Below are positions 24,708 to 34,551 of a stretch of 64,000 nucleotides of DNA, in pieces. Each line of letters starts with the position of its first letter. Position 1 is the first letter of the stretch. Source of the DNA: Syntrophobotulus glycolicus DSM 8271 (GTDB lineage Bacteria > Bacillota > Desulfitobacteriia > Desulfitobacteriales > Syntrophobotulaceae). The stretch covers positions 2,728,001 through 2,792,000 of the forward strand of contig NC_015172.1 of NCBI RefSeq assembly GCF_000190635.1, given 5' to 3'. The notes under the pieces were generated by a model that did not search any database, had not been told where the DNA came from, and saw nothing but the letters and a program-made list of their open reading frames with translations. Both the position numbers and the translations under genes were made by a program.

Positions 24708-27275
24708 ATGGAAAAAACACAAAACTCCGAAATAGATAAATTAGTTGATCAGGCCTATCTTGCTTTGAATTCCTTTATGACCATGGATCAGGAGCAAATT
24801 GACCATATTGTAAAGGAAATGGCTTTAGCCGGACTTGAAAAACAGCTCTACCTGGCTAAACTCGCGGTGGAAGAAACCGGGCGCGGAATCATAGAGGACA
24901 AGGTCACCAAAAACATCTTTGCAACGGAATATATCTATCATAGTATTAAGTACATCAAGACGGTCGGGATCATCGATGAAAACGATTATGAAAATATTGC
25001 CGAAATCGCCGAACCGGTGGGGGTTATCGCCGGGATCACTCCTGTGACCAATCCCACTTCGACCACCCTATTCAAATCGATTATCGCTATGAAAACCCGT
25101 AACCCAATTATTTTCGCCTTTCATCCCAATTCCCAAAAGTGCAGCTCCGAAGCGGCGCGTATCGTCAGAGACGCGGCCGTCAAGGCCGGGGCGCCGGAAA
25201 ACTGTATTCAATGGGTGGAGAGCCCTTCGATAGAAAAAACAAACGAGCTGATGAATCATAAAAGGATTTCCCTGATCCTGGCTACCGGCGGCTCAGGTAT
25301 GGTCAGGTCGGCTTATTCCGCAGGAAAGCCCGCACTTGGGGTCGGGCCGGGAAATGTCCCCTGCTATATTGAAAAATCAGCGGACATCAAAACCTCTGTT
25401 ACCGATATTATTATTTCCAAGACTTTTGACAATGGGATGATTTGCGCTTCCGAACAATCTATTGTAGTTGATGAAGCGGTTTTCTCCGAAGTCGTCTCTT
25501 ATATGAAAGAGCTGAAGTGCCGTTTCTTAAGCAAAGAAGAAATTCAAAAGCTGGAAAAGGCAGTGATTAATCCTCAAACCGGAGGCATCAACCCGAACAT
25601 TGTCGGCCAAAGCGCCTATACCATCGCTAAAATCGCCGGTATTGACACCCCCTCCGATACCAAGATTCTGATTGCAGAGCTGCCCGGAGTGGGCCGGGAA
25701 TATCCTCTCTCAGCGGAGAAGCTGAGTCCGATCCTGTCCTTTTATAAAGCCAGGGATTCCCGCCATGGCATTGAAATCTGCGATAAAATCGTGCGTTTCG
25801 GGGGATTAGGCCATTCCGCAGTGATCCATTCCCATAATGATGATATCATCAGGGAATTTTCCTCCGTCATGAAAACGGGACGGCTGATTATCAATCAACC
25901 ATCTTCCCAGGGAGCAATCGGGGATGTCTACAATACTTACCTGCCGTCACTTACCCTCGGCTGCGGCTCATTCGGCCATAATACCACCACCTCGAATATT
26001 ACGGCTGTTAATCTGATCAATAAAAAAAGGGTAGCGAAAAGGACTGTAAATATGCAGTGGTTTAAAATCCCGGACCGGATCTATTTTGAATATGGTTCAA
26101 CCAGGTACTTGGAAAAAATGCCCGATATCACCAGAGCCATGATTATTACGGATAAGGTTATGCTCCAAAACGGATTTGTTGATAAAGTCCTTTATTATTT
26201 AAGAAAACGCCAGGATTATGTTCACAGTGAAGTATTTGCGGATGTGGAGCCTGACCCTTCTATCGAAACAGTCCAAAGAGGCCTGTCCGTAATGCGCTCT
26301 TTCCGCCCTGATGTGATTATTGCTTTAGGCGGCGGGTCTCCCATTGACGCTGCCAAAGCGATGTGGATGTTTTACGAGAATCCGGAGGTTGACTTTGAAG
26401 CATTGACCTACAAATTTATGGATATCCGCAAACGCATTTATAAGATCCCCCGGTCCGAGCAGAAAGCAAAATTTGTAGCTATTCCCACTACTTCGGGTAC
26501 AGGTTCGGAGGTTACTTCTTTTGCTGTGATCACGGACAAGGCCAAAGAGATCAAATACCCAATCGCTGATTATGAACTGACGCCTGACGTCGCGATCATT
26601 GATCCGGAATTTACGCTCAGCATACCGGCAAGCGTTACTGCCGACACCGGTCTGGACGTGTTAACCCATGCTATTGAATCCTATGTTTCCATCATGGCGT
26701 CCGATTATACAGATGCTTTGGCCGTGAAAGCCGCTCAGCTTGTTTTTAAATATCTGCCCCGGGCCTATCAGAACGGTTCGGACCGGGAGGCCAGAGAAAA
26801 GCTCCATAATGCCTCCTGTATCGCCGGAATGGCCTTCACCAATGCCTTTTTGGGGATAAATCACGCCTTGGCCCATAAACTGGGGGGCGAATTCAATATT
26901 CCTCACGGGCGGGCCAATGCGATCATGCTCCCCCATGTGATCCGCTACAACAGTCAGATCCCCAGTAAGTTTGCGATCTTTCCTAAGTACGGCTATTATG
27001 CGGCCCCCCAAAAATATGCCGAATTGGCGGAAGCTATCGGCCTTCGTTTCAGAACCCCTTCGGAAGGAGTAGAAAAGCTTGTTCAGGCTATTATAAAATT
27101 GCAGTCCGAACTTAAGATGCCTCCTTCGATATCTGCTGCCGGAGTAACCAAGGAAGCATTCGAGAAAAAAGTCGACCGTCTGGCCGAGGAAGCCTTTCAG
27201 GATCAGACAACAACCGCCAACCCACGCTTGCCCCTGATTTCCGAACTGAAAGAATTATATCTTCAAGCTTTTTAA
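24708..27275 (+). CDS. adhE: Bifunctional acetaldehyde-CoA / alcohol dehydrogenase AdhE
   Basis: 855 aa. N-terminal CoA-acylating aldehyde dehydrogenase with catalytic C246 in FDNGMICASEQS; C-terminal iron-dependent alcohol dehydrogenase with GGGSPIDAAKAMW, IPTTSGTGSEVTSF and the metal-binding DTGLDVLTHAIES...NHALAHKLGG...IPHGRANAIMLPH. It reduces acetyl-CoA to ethanol in two NADH-dependent steps, a fermentative electron sink. The ATG at 24708 follows AGGAGGGTTGAAA; a TTG two codons earlier lies inside that leader. Confidence 0.96.
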   Translation: MEKTQNSEIDKLVDQAYLALNSFMTMDQEQIDHIVKEMALAGLEKQLYLAKLAVEETGRGIIEDKVTKNIFATEYIYHSIKYIKTVGIIDENDYENIAEIAEPVGVIAGITPVTNPTSTTLFKSIIAMKTRNPIIFAFHPNSQKCSSEAARIVRDAAVKAGAPENCIQWVESPSIEKTNELMNHKRISLILATGGSGMVRSAYSAGKPALGVGPGNVPCYIEKSADIKTSVTDIIISKTFDNGMICASEQSIVVDEAVFSEVVSYMKELKCRFLSKEEIQKLEKAVINPQTGGINPNIVGQSAYTIAKIAGIDTPSDTKILIAELPGVGREYPLSAEKLSPILSFYKARDSRHGIEICDKIVRFGGLGHSAVIHSHNDDIIREFSSVMKTGRLIINQPSSQGAIGDVYNTYLPSLTLGCGSFGHNTTTSNITAVNLINKKRVAKRTVNMQWFKIPDRIYFEYGSTRYLEKMPDITRAMIITDKVMLQNGFVDKVLYYLRKRQDYVHSEVFADVEPDPSIETVQRGLSVMRSFRPDVIIALGGGSPIDAAKAMWMFYENPEVDFEALTYKFMDIRKRIYKIPRSEQKAKFVAIPTTSGTGSEVTSFAVITDKAKEIKYPIADYELTPDVAIIDPEFTLSIPASVTADTGLDVLTHAIESYVSIMASDYTDALAVKAAQLVFKYLPRAYQNGSDREAREKLHNASCIAGMAFTNAFLGINHALAHKLGGEFNIPHGRANAIMLPHVIRYNSQIPSKFAIFPKYGYYAAPQKYAELAEAIGLRFRTPSEGVEKLVQAIIKLQSELKMPPSISAAGVTKEAFEKKVDRLAEEAFQDQTTTANPRLPLISELKELYLQAF

Positions 27276-27375
27276 GAGTAAATATTGGTCAGATATGCAC
27301 ATTTTGGAAACATATGCCATATTATTTTATGTGGTGTATGTTTCTATTTATTATCCCCTTAAGGAGGTGCCCATC

Positions 27376-28146
27376 ATGAATCCTCGTTTAATTCAAGAAG
27401 CCTCAGTATTGCTGAAAAATATCGGCCCGATCATTAGCCAAGAAATATTTCCCCGCCTTACAGAGAAGTATGGTCCGGTTGTCGCAAAAAAAATCGGCCT
27501 GCCGGTAGCAAAAAAAGTAGGGCCTCCCATCGCCCGTAAAATAGGGCTTCCTATCGCCCGTAAAACCGGGCATATCCTGATGCAAAAAGCAGGTTATCCC
27601 CTGCTCAATAAAATCATCGGTCCGATATCAACGACGGGCCTTACAGAGTCTGTAGCAACACCTGACCCATCCGTTCCCGTAATTCCCGCCCCTCTCAAAA
27701 AAAGTTTTTTCAAAATTCCCAGTTTGCCATCGGTTTTGCGAAAAAAGAAAGTCCCTTCTTCCAACAATTTAAAGCCGCCTCTTCCAAGTCATCAATCTAC
27801 CAATCCAGCCCTGAATACAACCACAAAACCAGCGGTGACACCGCCCTCAAATCCTTTTGCCAACACAGGGAATAGTCCCTTTTCTAAATCTTCTCACAAT
27901 CCTTTTCTTACCCAAACCAGAAGTTCTTTTGTCAACTCGTCCGGCAATCCTTATCTTCAGTCAACGAATCATCCTTCCGTTCCTTTACCTGACAGCCCTC
28001 CTATCCATTCCTCCAATGATCCTTCTGTCGGCTTAGAGAACGACCCTGTTAATTTGCCAGACAATGCTCAATCAATTGATTACCAACCTTATTCTGTCAA
28101 TACAAATCCCTTTCACAGAGGAAACAGACAATCTTTTCCCTTCTAG
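27376..28146 (+). CDS. Octapeptide-repeat protein with low-complexity Pro/Ser/Asn tail
   Basis: 256 aa, family not recognised. The ATG at 27376 has AAGGAGGTG upstream; the open frame begins further 5' without a site. Residues about 33-80 are six 8-residue units of the type GLPIARKI / GPPIARKI, strongly cationic and amphipathic. From about residue 85 the protein is low complexity, rich in P, S, N and T, with NPF/NPY repeats (SNPFANTG, HNPFLTQ, GNPYLQS, TNPFHRG). There is no signal peptide or membrane helix. A spore-coat or membrane-surface role is possible but unsupported. It is followed by a terminator. Confidence 0.7.
   Translation: MNPRLIQEASVLLKNIGPIISQEIFPRLTEKYGPVVAKKIGLPVAKKVGPPIARKIGLPIARKTGHILMQKAGYPLLNKIIGPISTTGLTESVATPDPSVPVIPAPLKKSFFKIPSLPSVLRKKKVPSSNNLKPPLPSHQSTNPALNTTTKPAVTPPSNPFANTGNSPFSKSSHNPFLTQTRSSFVNSSGNPYLQSTNHPSVPLPDSPPIHSSNDPSVGLENDPVNLPDNAQSIDYQPYSVNTNPFHRGNRQSFPF
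27472..27615 (+). repeat. Six 24-bp tandem repeats inside the repeat protein
   Basis: Six in-frame 24-bp units encode the octapeptides GPVVAKKI, GLPVAKKV, GPPIARKI, GLPIARKT, GHILMQKA and GYPLLNKI. The middle units are closest at DNA level and the last two have diverged, so the array probably grew by duplication and then drifted. Confidence 0.75.
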
Positions 28147-28188
28147 CAACAGAAAATCACATGATTTCGTGAGGGCTTAAACGGAATC

Positions 28189-28215
28189 GAGCTATGGGAT
28201 ATTCTCCGATAGCTC
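28189..28215 (+). terminator. Terminator after the repeat-protein gene
   Basis: GAGCTAT and ATAGCTC (7 bp) flank a 13-nt loop and are followed by TTTCTT on the plus strand, between two convergent genes. Confidence 0.65.
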
Positions 28216-28234
28216 TTTCTTGTCGTCTGTTATT

Positions 28235-29380
28235 CTATTTTCGTCTGCGCCACAAAAGGTATCCTCCCCAGCCGGCTGCTCCTGTCAAGACCAAAGGCAG
28301 CAAATATCCGACCCCTACGAATACGTAATTCAGAGTGTTCCAGGCAAAGCTGATCGTTTTAATCAATGCGTTTCGAAAAGCTTTTAGCGTTGCCTGCCAT
28401 TTAACCGGCTGCCAGGGATCTTGAATTTCCGGATTAAGATCGTTTTTCTGAAGTTCAAAGGATACTTCGGCATAATTCACCTGATTATCCCAAAACTTGA
28501 TTTGTCCTTCCAGCTGCTCGATCTGCTGTCTGACATTTGCCAGCGCCCCTTCTACCTTTAAAATATCCTCAACAGATTTCGCCTGTTTGAGAATGTCCAA
28601 ATACCGTTTTTCTTCTTCCTGCCAGTGCTTTAATCTCATCTCGGTATCATGATATTCATTGGTGATATCATTACCGGAAATTTGTTTGGAAAGGATTTTC
28701 CCCCAATTGGCTATCCCGCTTTGGAATAAAGACAATTTTTCCGCAGGAATTTTTACCGTGATATGCCCGCCGGAATCATGATCACTTCCCCGGTGATATG
28801 ATTCCACTACATATCCTCCGCTCTTTTGAGCTTCGCTGCTGATCTGTTCTATCGTATCCATGATATTTTCAACCTGAAGACTGACCTGCATATTTTGAAT
28901 GATTTTCCGCGAGGAACCTGCCGTTTCCGCAGGATCAGAATTCGCTGCCGGGATGCTTTTTTGATCGTTTTGCTTTACATCTAGACCCAAATCTCCTGCA
29001 GCCTGATCCAGGGAAGCAACGTTCCTGGCTTCCCCGGCAGTCACCTGAGAAGCCTTGGGGAAGAACAATTCATTGCTACCATATCCTACAATGGCCAATA
29101 ACAGCAAGCCCATTGCAGGAAGGGCTATTTTCAAGCCGACCTTTTTAACATTGCCGAAACGGATTAACCTTTTTTCAGAAGAATCGGTTCTTTTCTCTGC
29201 TTCCTTCTTGCTACCGATACCCAGCATGTCTTTTTCCTCTTCCCGGTCCATTTTACGCATTGCCAGTTGTTTAATCCGTTCTTTTGCCTCGTCATCAACC
29301 TGGCTTTGCAAAAAAAACTTCTCTATATTTTCTTTATCCCCATCTTCTTCCCAATACAAGAACGGGTTCTTTTTAGGCAT
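28235..29380 (-). CDS. Membrane anti-sigma-like protein with DUF4349 domain
   Basis: 381 aa. A cytoplasmic acidic/helical N-terminus is followed by a membrane helix (IALPAMGLLLLAIVGYGS, about 83-105), an extracytoplasmic DUF4349 region (MQVSLQVENIMDTIEQISSE, GHITVKIPAEKLSLF, coiled coil around LRHWQ/LKVEGALANVRQQIEQLE) and a C-terminal helix (VGYLLPLVLTGAAGWGGYLLW) with a basic end. The ATG at 29380 overlaps the sigma gene stop by 8 nt, so this is most likely the cognate anti-sigma factor. DUF4349 may sense an envelope signal; that is inference. Confidence 0.8.
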   Translation of the reverse strand: MPKKNPFLYWEEDGDKENIEKFFLQSQVDDEAKERIKQLAMRKMDREEEKDMLGIGSKKEAEKRTDSSEKRLIRFGNVKKVGLKIALPAMGLLLLAIVGYGSNELFFPKASQVTAGEARNVASLDQAAGDLGLDVKQNDQKSIPAANSDPAETAGSSRKIIQNMQVSLQVENIMDTIEQISSEAQKSGGYVVESYHRGSDHDSGGHITVKIPAEKLSLFQSGIANWGKILSKQISGNDITNEYHDTEMRLKHWQEEEKRYLDILKQAKSVEDILKVEGALANVRQQIEQLEGQIKFWDNQVNYAEVSFELQKNDLNPEIQDPWQPVKWQATLKAFRNALIKTISFAWNTLNYVFVGVGYLLPLVLTGAAGWGGYLLWRRRK

Positions 29381-29870
29381 TTTTACCACCCCCGGTCGCT
29401 CCCAGATAAAGCTTGCGAAAGCTTTTCTTAGCCCTGTAAAGAATGCTGTCCACTGCGGTTGAGGAAATTCCCAGAATTCTTCCTGCTTCCACCGCACTAA
29501 AGCCTTCGGCAAGGCGAAGTTGGATCACTGCTGCCTGCTGCGGTGTCATTCCGGCCAAAACTTGACTGATGCTTAACATATTGAGCCAATGATCACTATG
29601 TCCGTCATCCGATGCATTGGAACCCTCCAAAGGGATTACGGATGGCATCCGTTTAAGGTGACGGTAGTAATCTGCGATTTGATGATAGGCAATGCTTAAT
29701 GCCCAGGTTTTAAGAGAGCTTTGCCCTTTAAATTTGGGCCAGGCCCGCCACACCTTGACAATGATTTCCGCCGTCTGGTCCTCTACCTCACAACTGGGCA
29801 CCCGTACCGCCACAAACCGGTAGATCACGGGGAGAAGTTCCTCGTATATTTCAGTAAAGGCTGCATCCAT
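29373..29870 (-). CDS. ECF-type RNA polymerase sigma factor
   Basis: About 165 aa. Sigma region 2 (YEELLPVIYRFVAVRV...TAEIIVKVWRAWPKF...LKTWALSIAYHQIADYYR) and region 4 (MTPQQAAVIQLRLAEGFSAVEAGRILGISSTAVDSILYRAKKSF) are clear. I used the ATG at 29870; the frame extends to 29900, and AGGAGG lies within that extension, so a TTG start slightly upstream is also possible. It is translationally overlapped with the DUF4349 anti-sigma gene. Confidence 0.85.
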   Translation of the reverse strand: MDAAFTEIYEELLPVIYRFVAVRVPSCEVEDQTAEIIVKVWRAWPKFKGQSSLKTWALSIAYHQIADYYRHLKRMPSVIPLEGSNASDDGHSDHWLNMLSISQVLAGMTPQQAAVIQLRLAEGFSAVEAGRILGISSTAVDSILYRAKKSFRKLYLGATGGGKNA

Positions 29871-30042
29871 CTCCAAAATGATCAACAGCCTCCTTCCCAT
29901 TTATGGATTTGTTCTATGATATTTAGACGTTAGCTCATCTTGATTTCTGACGTTGATTTTTTACCTATGTTATCGAATATTATATCAGGGAAGATAGCCG
30001 TAAATATGATTTCCTACGAGGAGAAAAACCGTTTTCTATAAT

Positions 30043-30076
30043 AAAGACCATGTTCAAAAAGTAGAACATGGTCTTT
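30043..30076. terminator. Strong terminator between the sigma gene promoter and pdxS
   Basis: A perfect 13-bp inverted repeat, AAAGACCATGTTC and GAACATGGTCTTT, with an 8-nt loop. It lies downstream of pdxS on the minus strand, with A/T ends. The remaining 29871-30150 stretch contains no gene that I can support. Confidence 0.7.
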
Positions 30077-30150
30077 CGATGAGTCACTATATCACATTTT
30101 TCAAACAGATCATTACATCGGAAAAGATAAGGTGTCAGAGCAATTTAACC

Positions 30151-31035
30151 TTACCAGCCTCTCTCCTGCATCCGTTCATTCTGAGCAATAGCGGATATCT
30201 CCAAGCCGGGCATTGCTTCTCCCAGGTCTCGGGAAACTTCGGCCAGCAATTTGGGATCATTGTAATTGGTTGTTGCCAGGACGATAGCTTTGGCTCTGGC
30301 CTGAGGATCAGCTGATTTGAAGATGCCTGACCCCACAAATACTCCATCTACCCCGAGCTGCATCATCAATGCCGCATCTGCCGGAGTGGCAATCCCGCCC
30401 GCAGCGAAGTTGACCACAGGTAACCGGCCGTTTTCAGCGACATCGACAACAAGATCGTAAGGCGCCCCCATTTCCTTGGCCGCTGTCATCAGTTCTTCCT
30501 TGGGCAAGGCGGCCAGCTTTCTGATTTCACCCGAAACGGTACGCATATGTCTGACCGCTTCCACGACATTGCCTGTTCCCGGTTCTCCCTTTGTCCTGAT
30601 CATCGCCGCCCCTTCACCGATTCGGCGCAATGCCTCACCCAGATTTCGGGCTCCGCAGACAAAAGGCACTTCATAGTTAAATTTATTGATATGAAACAGA
30701 TCATCGGCCGGTGTCAAGACTTCGCTCTCATCAATATAGTCTACCCCAAGCGATTCCAGAATCTGTGCTTCGACAAAATGCCCTATTCTGGCTTTAGCCA
30801 TAACCGGGATGGTAACCACTTCCATGATTTTTTGAATAATTGTCGGATCAGCCATCCGGGCAACCCCGCCGGCAGCACGGATGTCCGCCGGGACCCGTTC
30901 CAGAGCCATTACTGCACAAGCACCTGCTTCTTCGGCGATTTTTGCCTGTTCAGGTGTTGTGACATCCATGATCACACCACCCTTAAGCATCTCAGCCAAA
31001 CCTGTCTTCAGTTTCCATGTCCCTGTTACGCTCAT
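30151..31035 (-). CDS. pdxS: Pyridoxal 5'-phosphate synthase lyase subunit PdxS
   Basis: 294 aa, SNZ/PdxS TIM barrel. Motifs: [66 protein letters not shown] and [21 protein letters not shown]. It makes PLP from ribose 5-phosphate, glyceraldehyde 3-phosphate and ammonia from PdxT. No pdxT is next to it. The ATG at 31035 follows GGAGGAG; the TTG further up is part of that site. It lies just downstream of two genes for PLP-dependent cysteine synthases on the same strand. Confidence 0.95.
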   Translation of the reverse strand: MSVTGTWKLKTGLAEMLKGGVIMDVTTPEQAKIAEEAGACAVMALERVPADIRAAGGVARMADPTIIQKIMEVVTIPVMAKARIGHFVEAQILESLGVDYIDESEVLTPADDLFHINKFNYEVPFVCGARNLGEALRRIGEGAAMIRTKGEPGTGNVVEAVRHMRTVSGEIRKLAALPKEELMTAAKEMGAPYDLVVDVAENGRLPVVNFAAGGIATPADAALMMQLGVDGVFVGSGIFKSADPQARAKAIVLATTNYNDPKLLAEVSRDLGEAMPGLEISAIAQNERMQERGW

Positions 31036-31092
31036 ACTCTCCTCCAACTGTGCTTATGCCGTTTATTAATGTTTATTCGGAACGCAGTGATC

Positions 31093-32022
31093 TTAAAGCT
31101 CTTGAAATAATGCTGTGCTTAAATATCTTTCACCGGTATCAGGCAGGACAACCACAATTAGCTTTCCTTCATTTTCAGGGCGTTTCGCCAGCTCTAAAGC
31201 CGCAAAAGCCGCCGCACCCGAGGATATTCCGACCAAGATGCCTTCTTCTTTGGCAATCTTTCTCCCTGTTTCAAGGGCCTGATCGTTGGTGACTTTAATA
31301 ATCTCATCAACGATTTTGCCGTTAAATACTTGGGGCACAAATCCCGCTCCAATGCCCTGAATTTTATGCGGACCTGGATTCCCGCCTGAGAGAACCGGGG
31401 AATCAGCGGGCTCAACCGCGATGGCTTTGACATTGGGATTACGCTGCTTGAACACTTCTCCCAGGCCGGTTATTGTGCCGCCTGTCCCAACCCCGCCGAC
31501 CACGATATCCACTTTGCCGTCCGTATCGGCCCAAATTTCTTCGGCAGTTGTCTGGCGATGAATAGCAGGGTTTGCCGGGTTCTCAAATTGCTGGGGAATA
31601 AAAGAATTTGGGGTTTGTTCCGCCAGCTCCAAAGCTTTCTTGATTGCGCCTTTCATTCCTTCCGCCCCTGGGGTCAGCACCAATTCCGCCCCATAGGCTT
31701 TTAACAGGTTGCGCCGTTCAATACTCATGGTATCGGGCATGGTCAGAATCAATTTATATCCTCTGGCTGCCGAAACAAAAGCCAGACCAATACCTGTGTT
31801 CCCACTTGTGGGTTCAATAATTGTCGTATCTTGATTAATTAAGCCTTTTTCTTCAGCATCTTTGATCATGTTAAGCGCTATTCTATCTTTTACACTTCCG
31901 CCCGGATTAAAAGACTCTAGTTTTACCAGAACATCAGCCTTTAATCCCTTAGTCAGCTTTTTCAATTTCACTAAGGGAGTCCCGCCAATCAAATCAGTGA
32001 TGTTTTCATAGATTTTTCCCAT
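31093..32022 (-). CDS. cysK: Cysteine synthase A, paralogue 1
   Basis: 309 aa. PLP lysine in [23 protein letters not shown] phosphate loop partner, [14 protein letters not shown] and the C-terminal [18 protein letters not shown]...[13 protein letters not shown]. It forms cysteine from O-acetylserine and sulfide. A 17-bp near-perfect inverted repeat lies over the promoter region. It is 57 bp upstream of pdxS on the same strand. Two further cysK paralogues are present in the window; no cysE is seen. Confidence 0.93.
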   Translation of the reverse strand: MGKIYENITDLIGGTPLVKLKKLTKGLKADVLVKLESFNPGGSVKDRIALNMIKDAEEKGLINQDTTIIEPTSGNTGIGLAFVSAARGYKLILTMPDTMSIERRNLLKAYGAELVLTPGAEGMKGAIKKALELAEQTPNSFIPQQFENPANPAIHRQTTAEEIWADTDGKVDIVVGGVGTGGTITGLGEVFKQRNPNVKAIAVEPADSPVLSGGNPGPHKIQGIGAGFVPQVFNGKIVDEIIKVTNDQALETGRKIAKEEGILVGISSGAAAFAALELAKRPENEGKLIVVVLPDTGERYLSTALFQEL

Positions 32023-32042
32023 TGTTAAAATCCCCTTTCCAA

Positions 32043-32083
32043 ATATACATAATACCTATGTATTTTATAGGCATTATGTATAT
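32043..32083 (-). promoter_or_regulatory. Long inverted repeat at the cysK-1 promoter
   Basis: ATATACATAATACCTAT (32043-32059) and ATAGGCATTATGTATAT (32067-32083) pair with a single mismatch around a 7-nt centre. It overlaps TATAAA/TATAAT-like hexamers on the minus strand, 20-60 bp before the start codon. An operator for a sulfur-responsive repressor (CymR/IscR-like Rrf2 protein) is a reasonable guess. Confidence 0.5.
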
Positions 32084-32142
32084 TATATTATTAAAATTTT
32101 CCCAAATTGTCAAGTCTTATTCATCATTTACAAAATTATTGT

Positions 32143-33072
32143 CTAGTCCTCTTGAAACAGAGGTGTGCTTAAATACCTTTCACCGGTATCAGGCAGGACG
32201 GCCACGATTAATTTGCCTTTGTTCTCCGGACGTTTCGCAATCTGCAGAGCGGCAAAAGCAGCGGCGCCAGAAGAAATGCCCACTAATACTCCCTCTTCCC
32301 GGGCTAAACGCCTGGCAGTTTCAAAAGCTTCTTCGTTTTTGACCTTGAAAATCTCGTCAACTACTTCTGTATTCAGGACATCGGGAACGAACCCGGCTCC
32401 AATCCCCTGAATTTTATGGGGGCCGGGCTGGCCGCCGGAAAGTACGGGCGAATCGAAAGGTTCAACCGCAACCACTTTAACATCCTGTTTGCGTTTTTTG
32501 ATTACTTCACCCGCCCCGGTAATTGTTCCCCCTGTACCTACACCGCCAACCAAAATATCCACCTTGCCGCCGGTATCTTCCCAGATTTCTTCACCGGTCG
32601 TCGCCCTGTGGATCTCCGGGTTTGCGGGATTTTTAAATTGCTGGGGAATAAATGAGTTGGGGATCTGAGCGGCAAGCTCCTCAGCCTTGCGAATAGCGCC
32701 CTTCATCCCTTCGCTCCCCGGAGTCAGCACAAGCTCAGCGCCATAGGCCTTCAACAGGTTGCGCCGTTCAATACTCATGGTTTCAGGCATCGTCAAAATT
32801 AAACGGTATTTTTTTGCTGCCGAAACAAAAGCCAGAGCAATACCGGTATTGCCGCTTGTCGGCTCAATAATCACTGTGTCCGATTTAATCAGGCCTCTCT
32901 CCTCGGCATCTTTAATCATACTAAAACTGATGCGGTCCTTGACACTTCCTCCAGGGTTAAAAGATTCGAGCTTGACCACTACCTCTGCCTCCAATCCTTC
33001 AGCTACGGAATTCAGTCTCAGCAGAGGTGTTTTTCCAATCAGATCAGTCAAGTTGTTGGCAATTCTCGTCAT
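32143..33072 (-). CDS. cysK: Cysteine synthase A, paralogue 2
   Basis: 309 aa from the ATG at 33072, which has GGAGG upstream; the open frame runs to 33129 without a site. It shares with paralogue 1 the [15 protein letters not shown] site, [33 protein letters not shown] and [14 protein letters not shown]. It is separated from paralogue 1 by about 120 bp that contain the latter's own promoter-like region. It probably arose by tandem duplication. Role as for CysK; the reason for keeping two adjacent copies is unknown. Confidence 0.92.
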   Translation of the reverse strand: MTRIANNLTDLIGKTPLLRLNSVAEGLEAEVVVKLESFNPGGSVKDRISFSMIKDAEERGLIKSDTVIIEPTSGNTGIALAFVSAAKKYRLILTMPETMSIERRNLLKAYGAELVLTPGSEGMKGAIRKAEELAAQIPNSFIPQQFKNPANPEIHRATTGEEIWEDTGGKVDILVGGVGTGGTITGAGEVIKKRKQDVKVVAVEPFDSPVLSGGQPGPHKIQGIGAGFVPDVLNTEVVDEIFKVKNEEAFETARRLAREEGVLVGISSGAAAFAALQIAKRPENKGKLIVAVLPDTGERYLSTPLFQED

Positions 33073-33191
33073 TTTATCAATCCTCCATAGTAGAATTATA
33101 TCAAAACAAAAAGACCGATTTCCGCTCATAAAGAACCAGAAATCAGCCTCAAGTTTTCAAGTTAGCTAATCCACACTATATATATAGATTT

Positions 33192-33211
33192 TATGTAATT
33201 TATATTACATA
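33192..33211 (-). promoter_or_regulatory. Palindrome upstream of cysK-2
   Basis: TATGTAAT-N4-ATTACATA is a perfect 8-bp inverted repeat about 120 bp upstream of the cysK-2 start, in an AT-rich 203-bp gap. Its TATGTA core resembles the arms of the larger repeat before cysK-1, so both could bind one regulator. Confidence 0.45.
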
Positions 33212-33275
33212 TTTTACTTTGAGGACAGGTTGTTTGTCAATACCATTTAAAAACTCTCTCTGCTTATTTCCGCGA

Positions 33276-34538
33276 TCATTCTTTATTTTTTGTTTCCGTT
33301 AATTTAGATTTTATCATTTTTCTTTTAGAAGTAAACACGCGGACACTATATAAAATAAGAATCATCACGCCACATGCCGCAAAGCCGTTTTTAGGGCCAT
33401 AATATTGGGTCACAATCCCCGCGAAAATATTCCCGATAGCCAATGACCCGCCATTGACTAATGAATATACGCTCATTGCCCTGCCGCGGTATTTATGGGC
33501 GGTATTAATCTGAATAACCGAATTTGCTAAGGAGGTGAAGGTGACAAAGAAAAAACCTATGGCCCCAAAGCAAAGTATTGTGAATATCTTGCTGTTTTGA
33601 AGGTCTATCATGATCAGTAACAGAGAAATCATCAAGGGCACAGCTCGAAGCAAAACCTTATTCGGCTCACTCCCGCTGATTGTCGCCACAAAGATCGCTC
33701 CGATAAATGAGCCTACCCCGATAAAAGACATCAAGATACCAAATCCGGTTTCTTGCTGATGCAAGACCTGTTGGGCATAAACAGGCAGCAGCACATTAAA
33801 ATTAAAAGCGAAAGTCCCAATGATCGCTGCGGCCAGCAGGGTATCGGAAAGTATTTTTTGCTTAAAAATATATTGAAGTCCTTCCTTAATCTCCGAGAAA
33901 ACAGTTCCCCTGATCTCCGTGTCAATCTGAATCACCTTTGGTTCAATAAAAAACAAGCTGACCAAGACAGCCGCAAAACTCAGGGAATTGGCAAAAAAAC
34001 AGAAGGCTATACCGGCGTAGCCCATAACGATACCCGCCAGGGCAGGCGCAATAATTCTCGCTAAATTAAATATGGAAGAATTCAGAGCAATGGCATTGAT
34101 CAGATCTTTTTTCTCTACAAGCTCAATGAGAAATGCCTGACGGGCCGGAATGTCCAGCGTATTCACCAGCCCTAAAGCTGCCGCCATAACAAGAATATGC
34201 CAATATTGTACCAAATCTGTCCAAACAAGAACGGCCAGAATACTTGTAATCAGGAGGGCTGCTGTCTGAGTCATTATGATCATTTTTTTTCTGGAAAACC
34301 GGTCAATTAAGGTTCCGGCAAATAAAGAAAACAGTAATACAGGAGCAAATTGGAGGGTACCAACCAGACTGAGCAAAAGAGGGGATTTTGTCAACATATA
34401 CGCCAGCCAAGGCTGCGCTATATTTTGCATCCAGGTACCCATTTGAGAGATACACAAGCCAGTCCAATAAATCCTGAATTGTCTATTTTTTAAGGCTGTA
34501 AACGGATTGTTAAAATTTTCTCTGGTCGGTAAAATCAT
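33276..34538 (-). CDS. MFS transporter, EntS/MFS_3-like exporter
   Basis: 420 aa, 12 predicted membrane helices. N-terminal NRQFRIYWTGLCISQMGTWMQNIAQPWL and LFAGTLIDRFSRKKMIIMTQ fit the MFS_3 family of drug or siderophore exporters. Substrate unknown. It follows the Eis-like acetyltransferase gene by 13 bp and is probably co-transcribed with it. Confidence 0.85.
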   Translation of the reverse strand: MILPTRENFNNPFTALKNRQFRIYWTGLCISQMGTWMQNIAQPWLAYMLTKSPLLLSLVGTLQFAPVLLFSLFAGTLIDRFSRKKMIIMTQTAALLITSILAVLVWTDLVQYWHILVMAAALGLVNTLDIPARQAFLIELVEKKDLINAIALNSSIFNLARIIAPALAGIVMGYAGIAFCFFANSLSFAAVLVSLFFIEPKVIQIDTEIRGTVFSEIKEGLQYIFKQKILSDTLLAAAIIGTFAFNFNVLLPVYAQQVLHQQETGFGILMSFIGVGSFIGAIFVATISGSEPNKVLLRAVPLMISLLLIMIDLQNSKIFTILCFGAIGFFFVTFTSLANSVIQINTAHKYRGRAMSVYSLVNGGSLAIGNIFAGIVTQYYGPKNGFAACGVMILILYSVRVFTSKRKMIKSKLTETKNKE

Positions 34539-34551
34539 GTGCAGCTATCCT

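Noticed and set aside
32023-33275. T-box or S-box leader before the cysK genes
   Set aside because: No T-box TGGNACCGCG sequence, S-box core or terminator pair could be found; only palindromes at the promoter.
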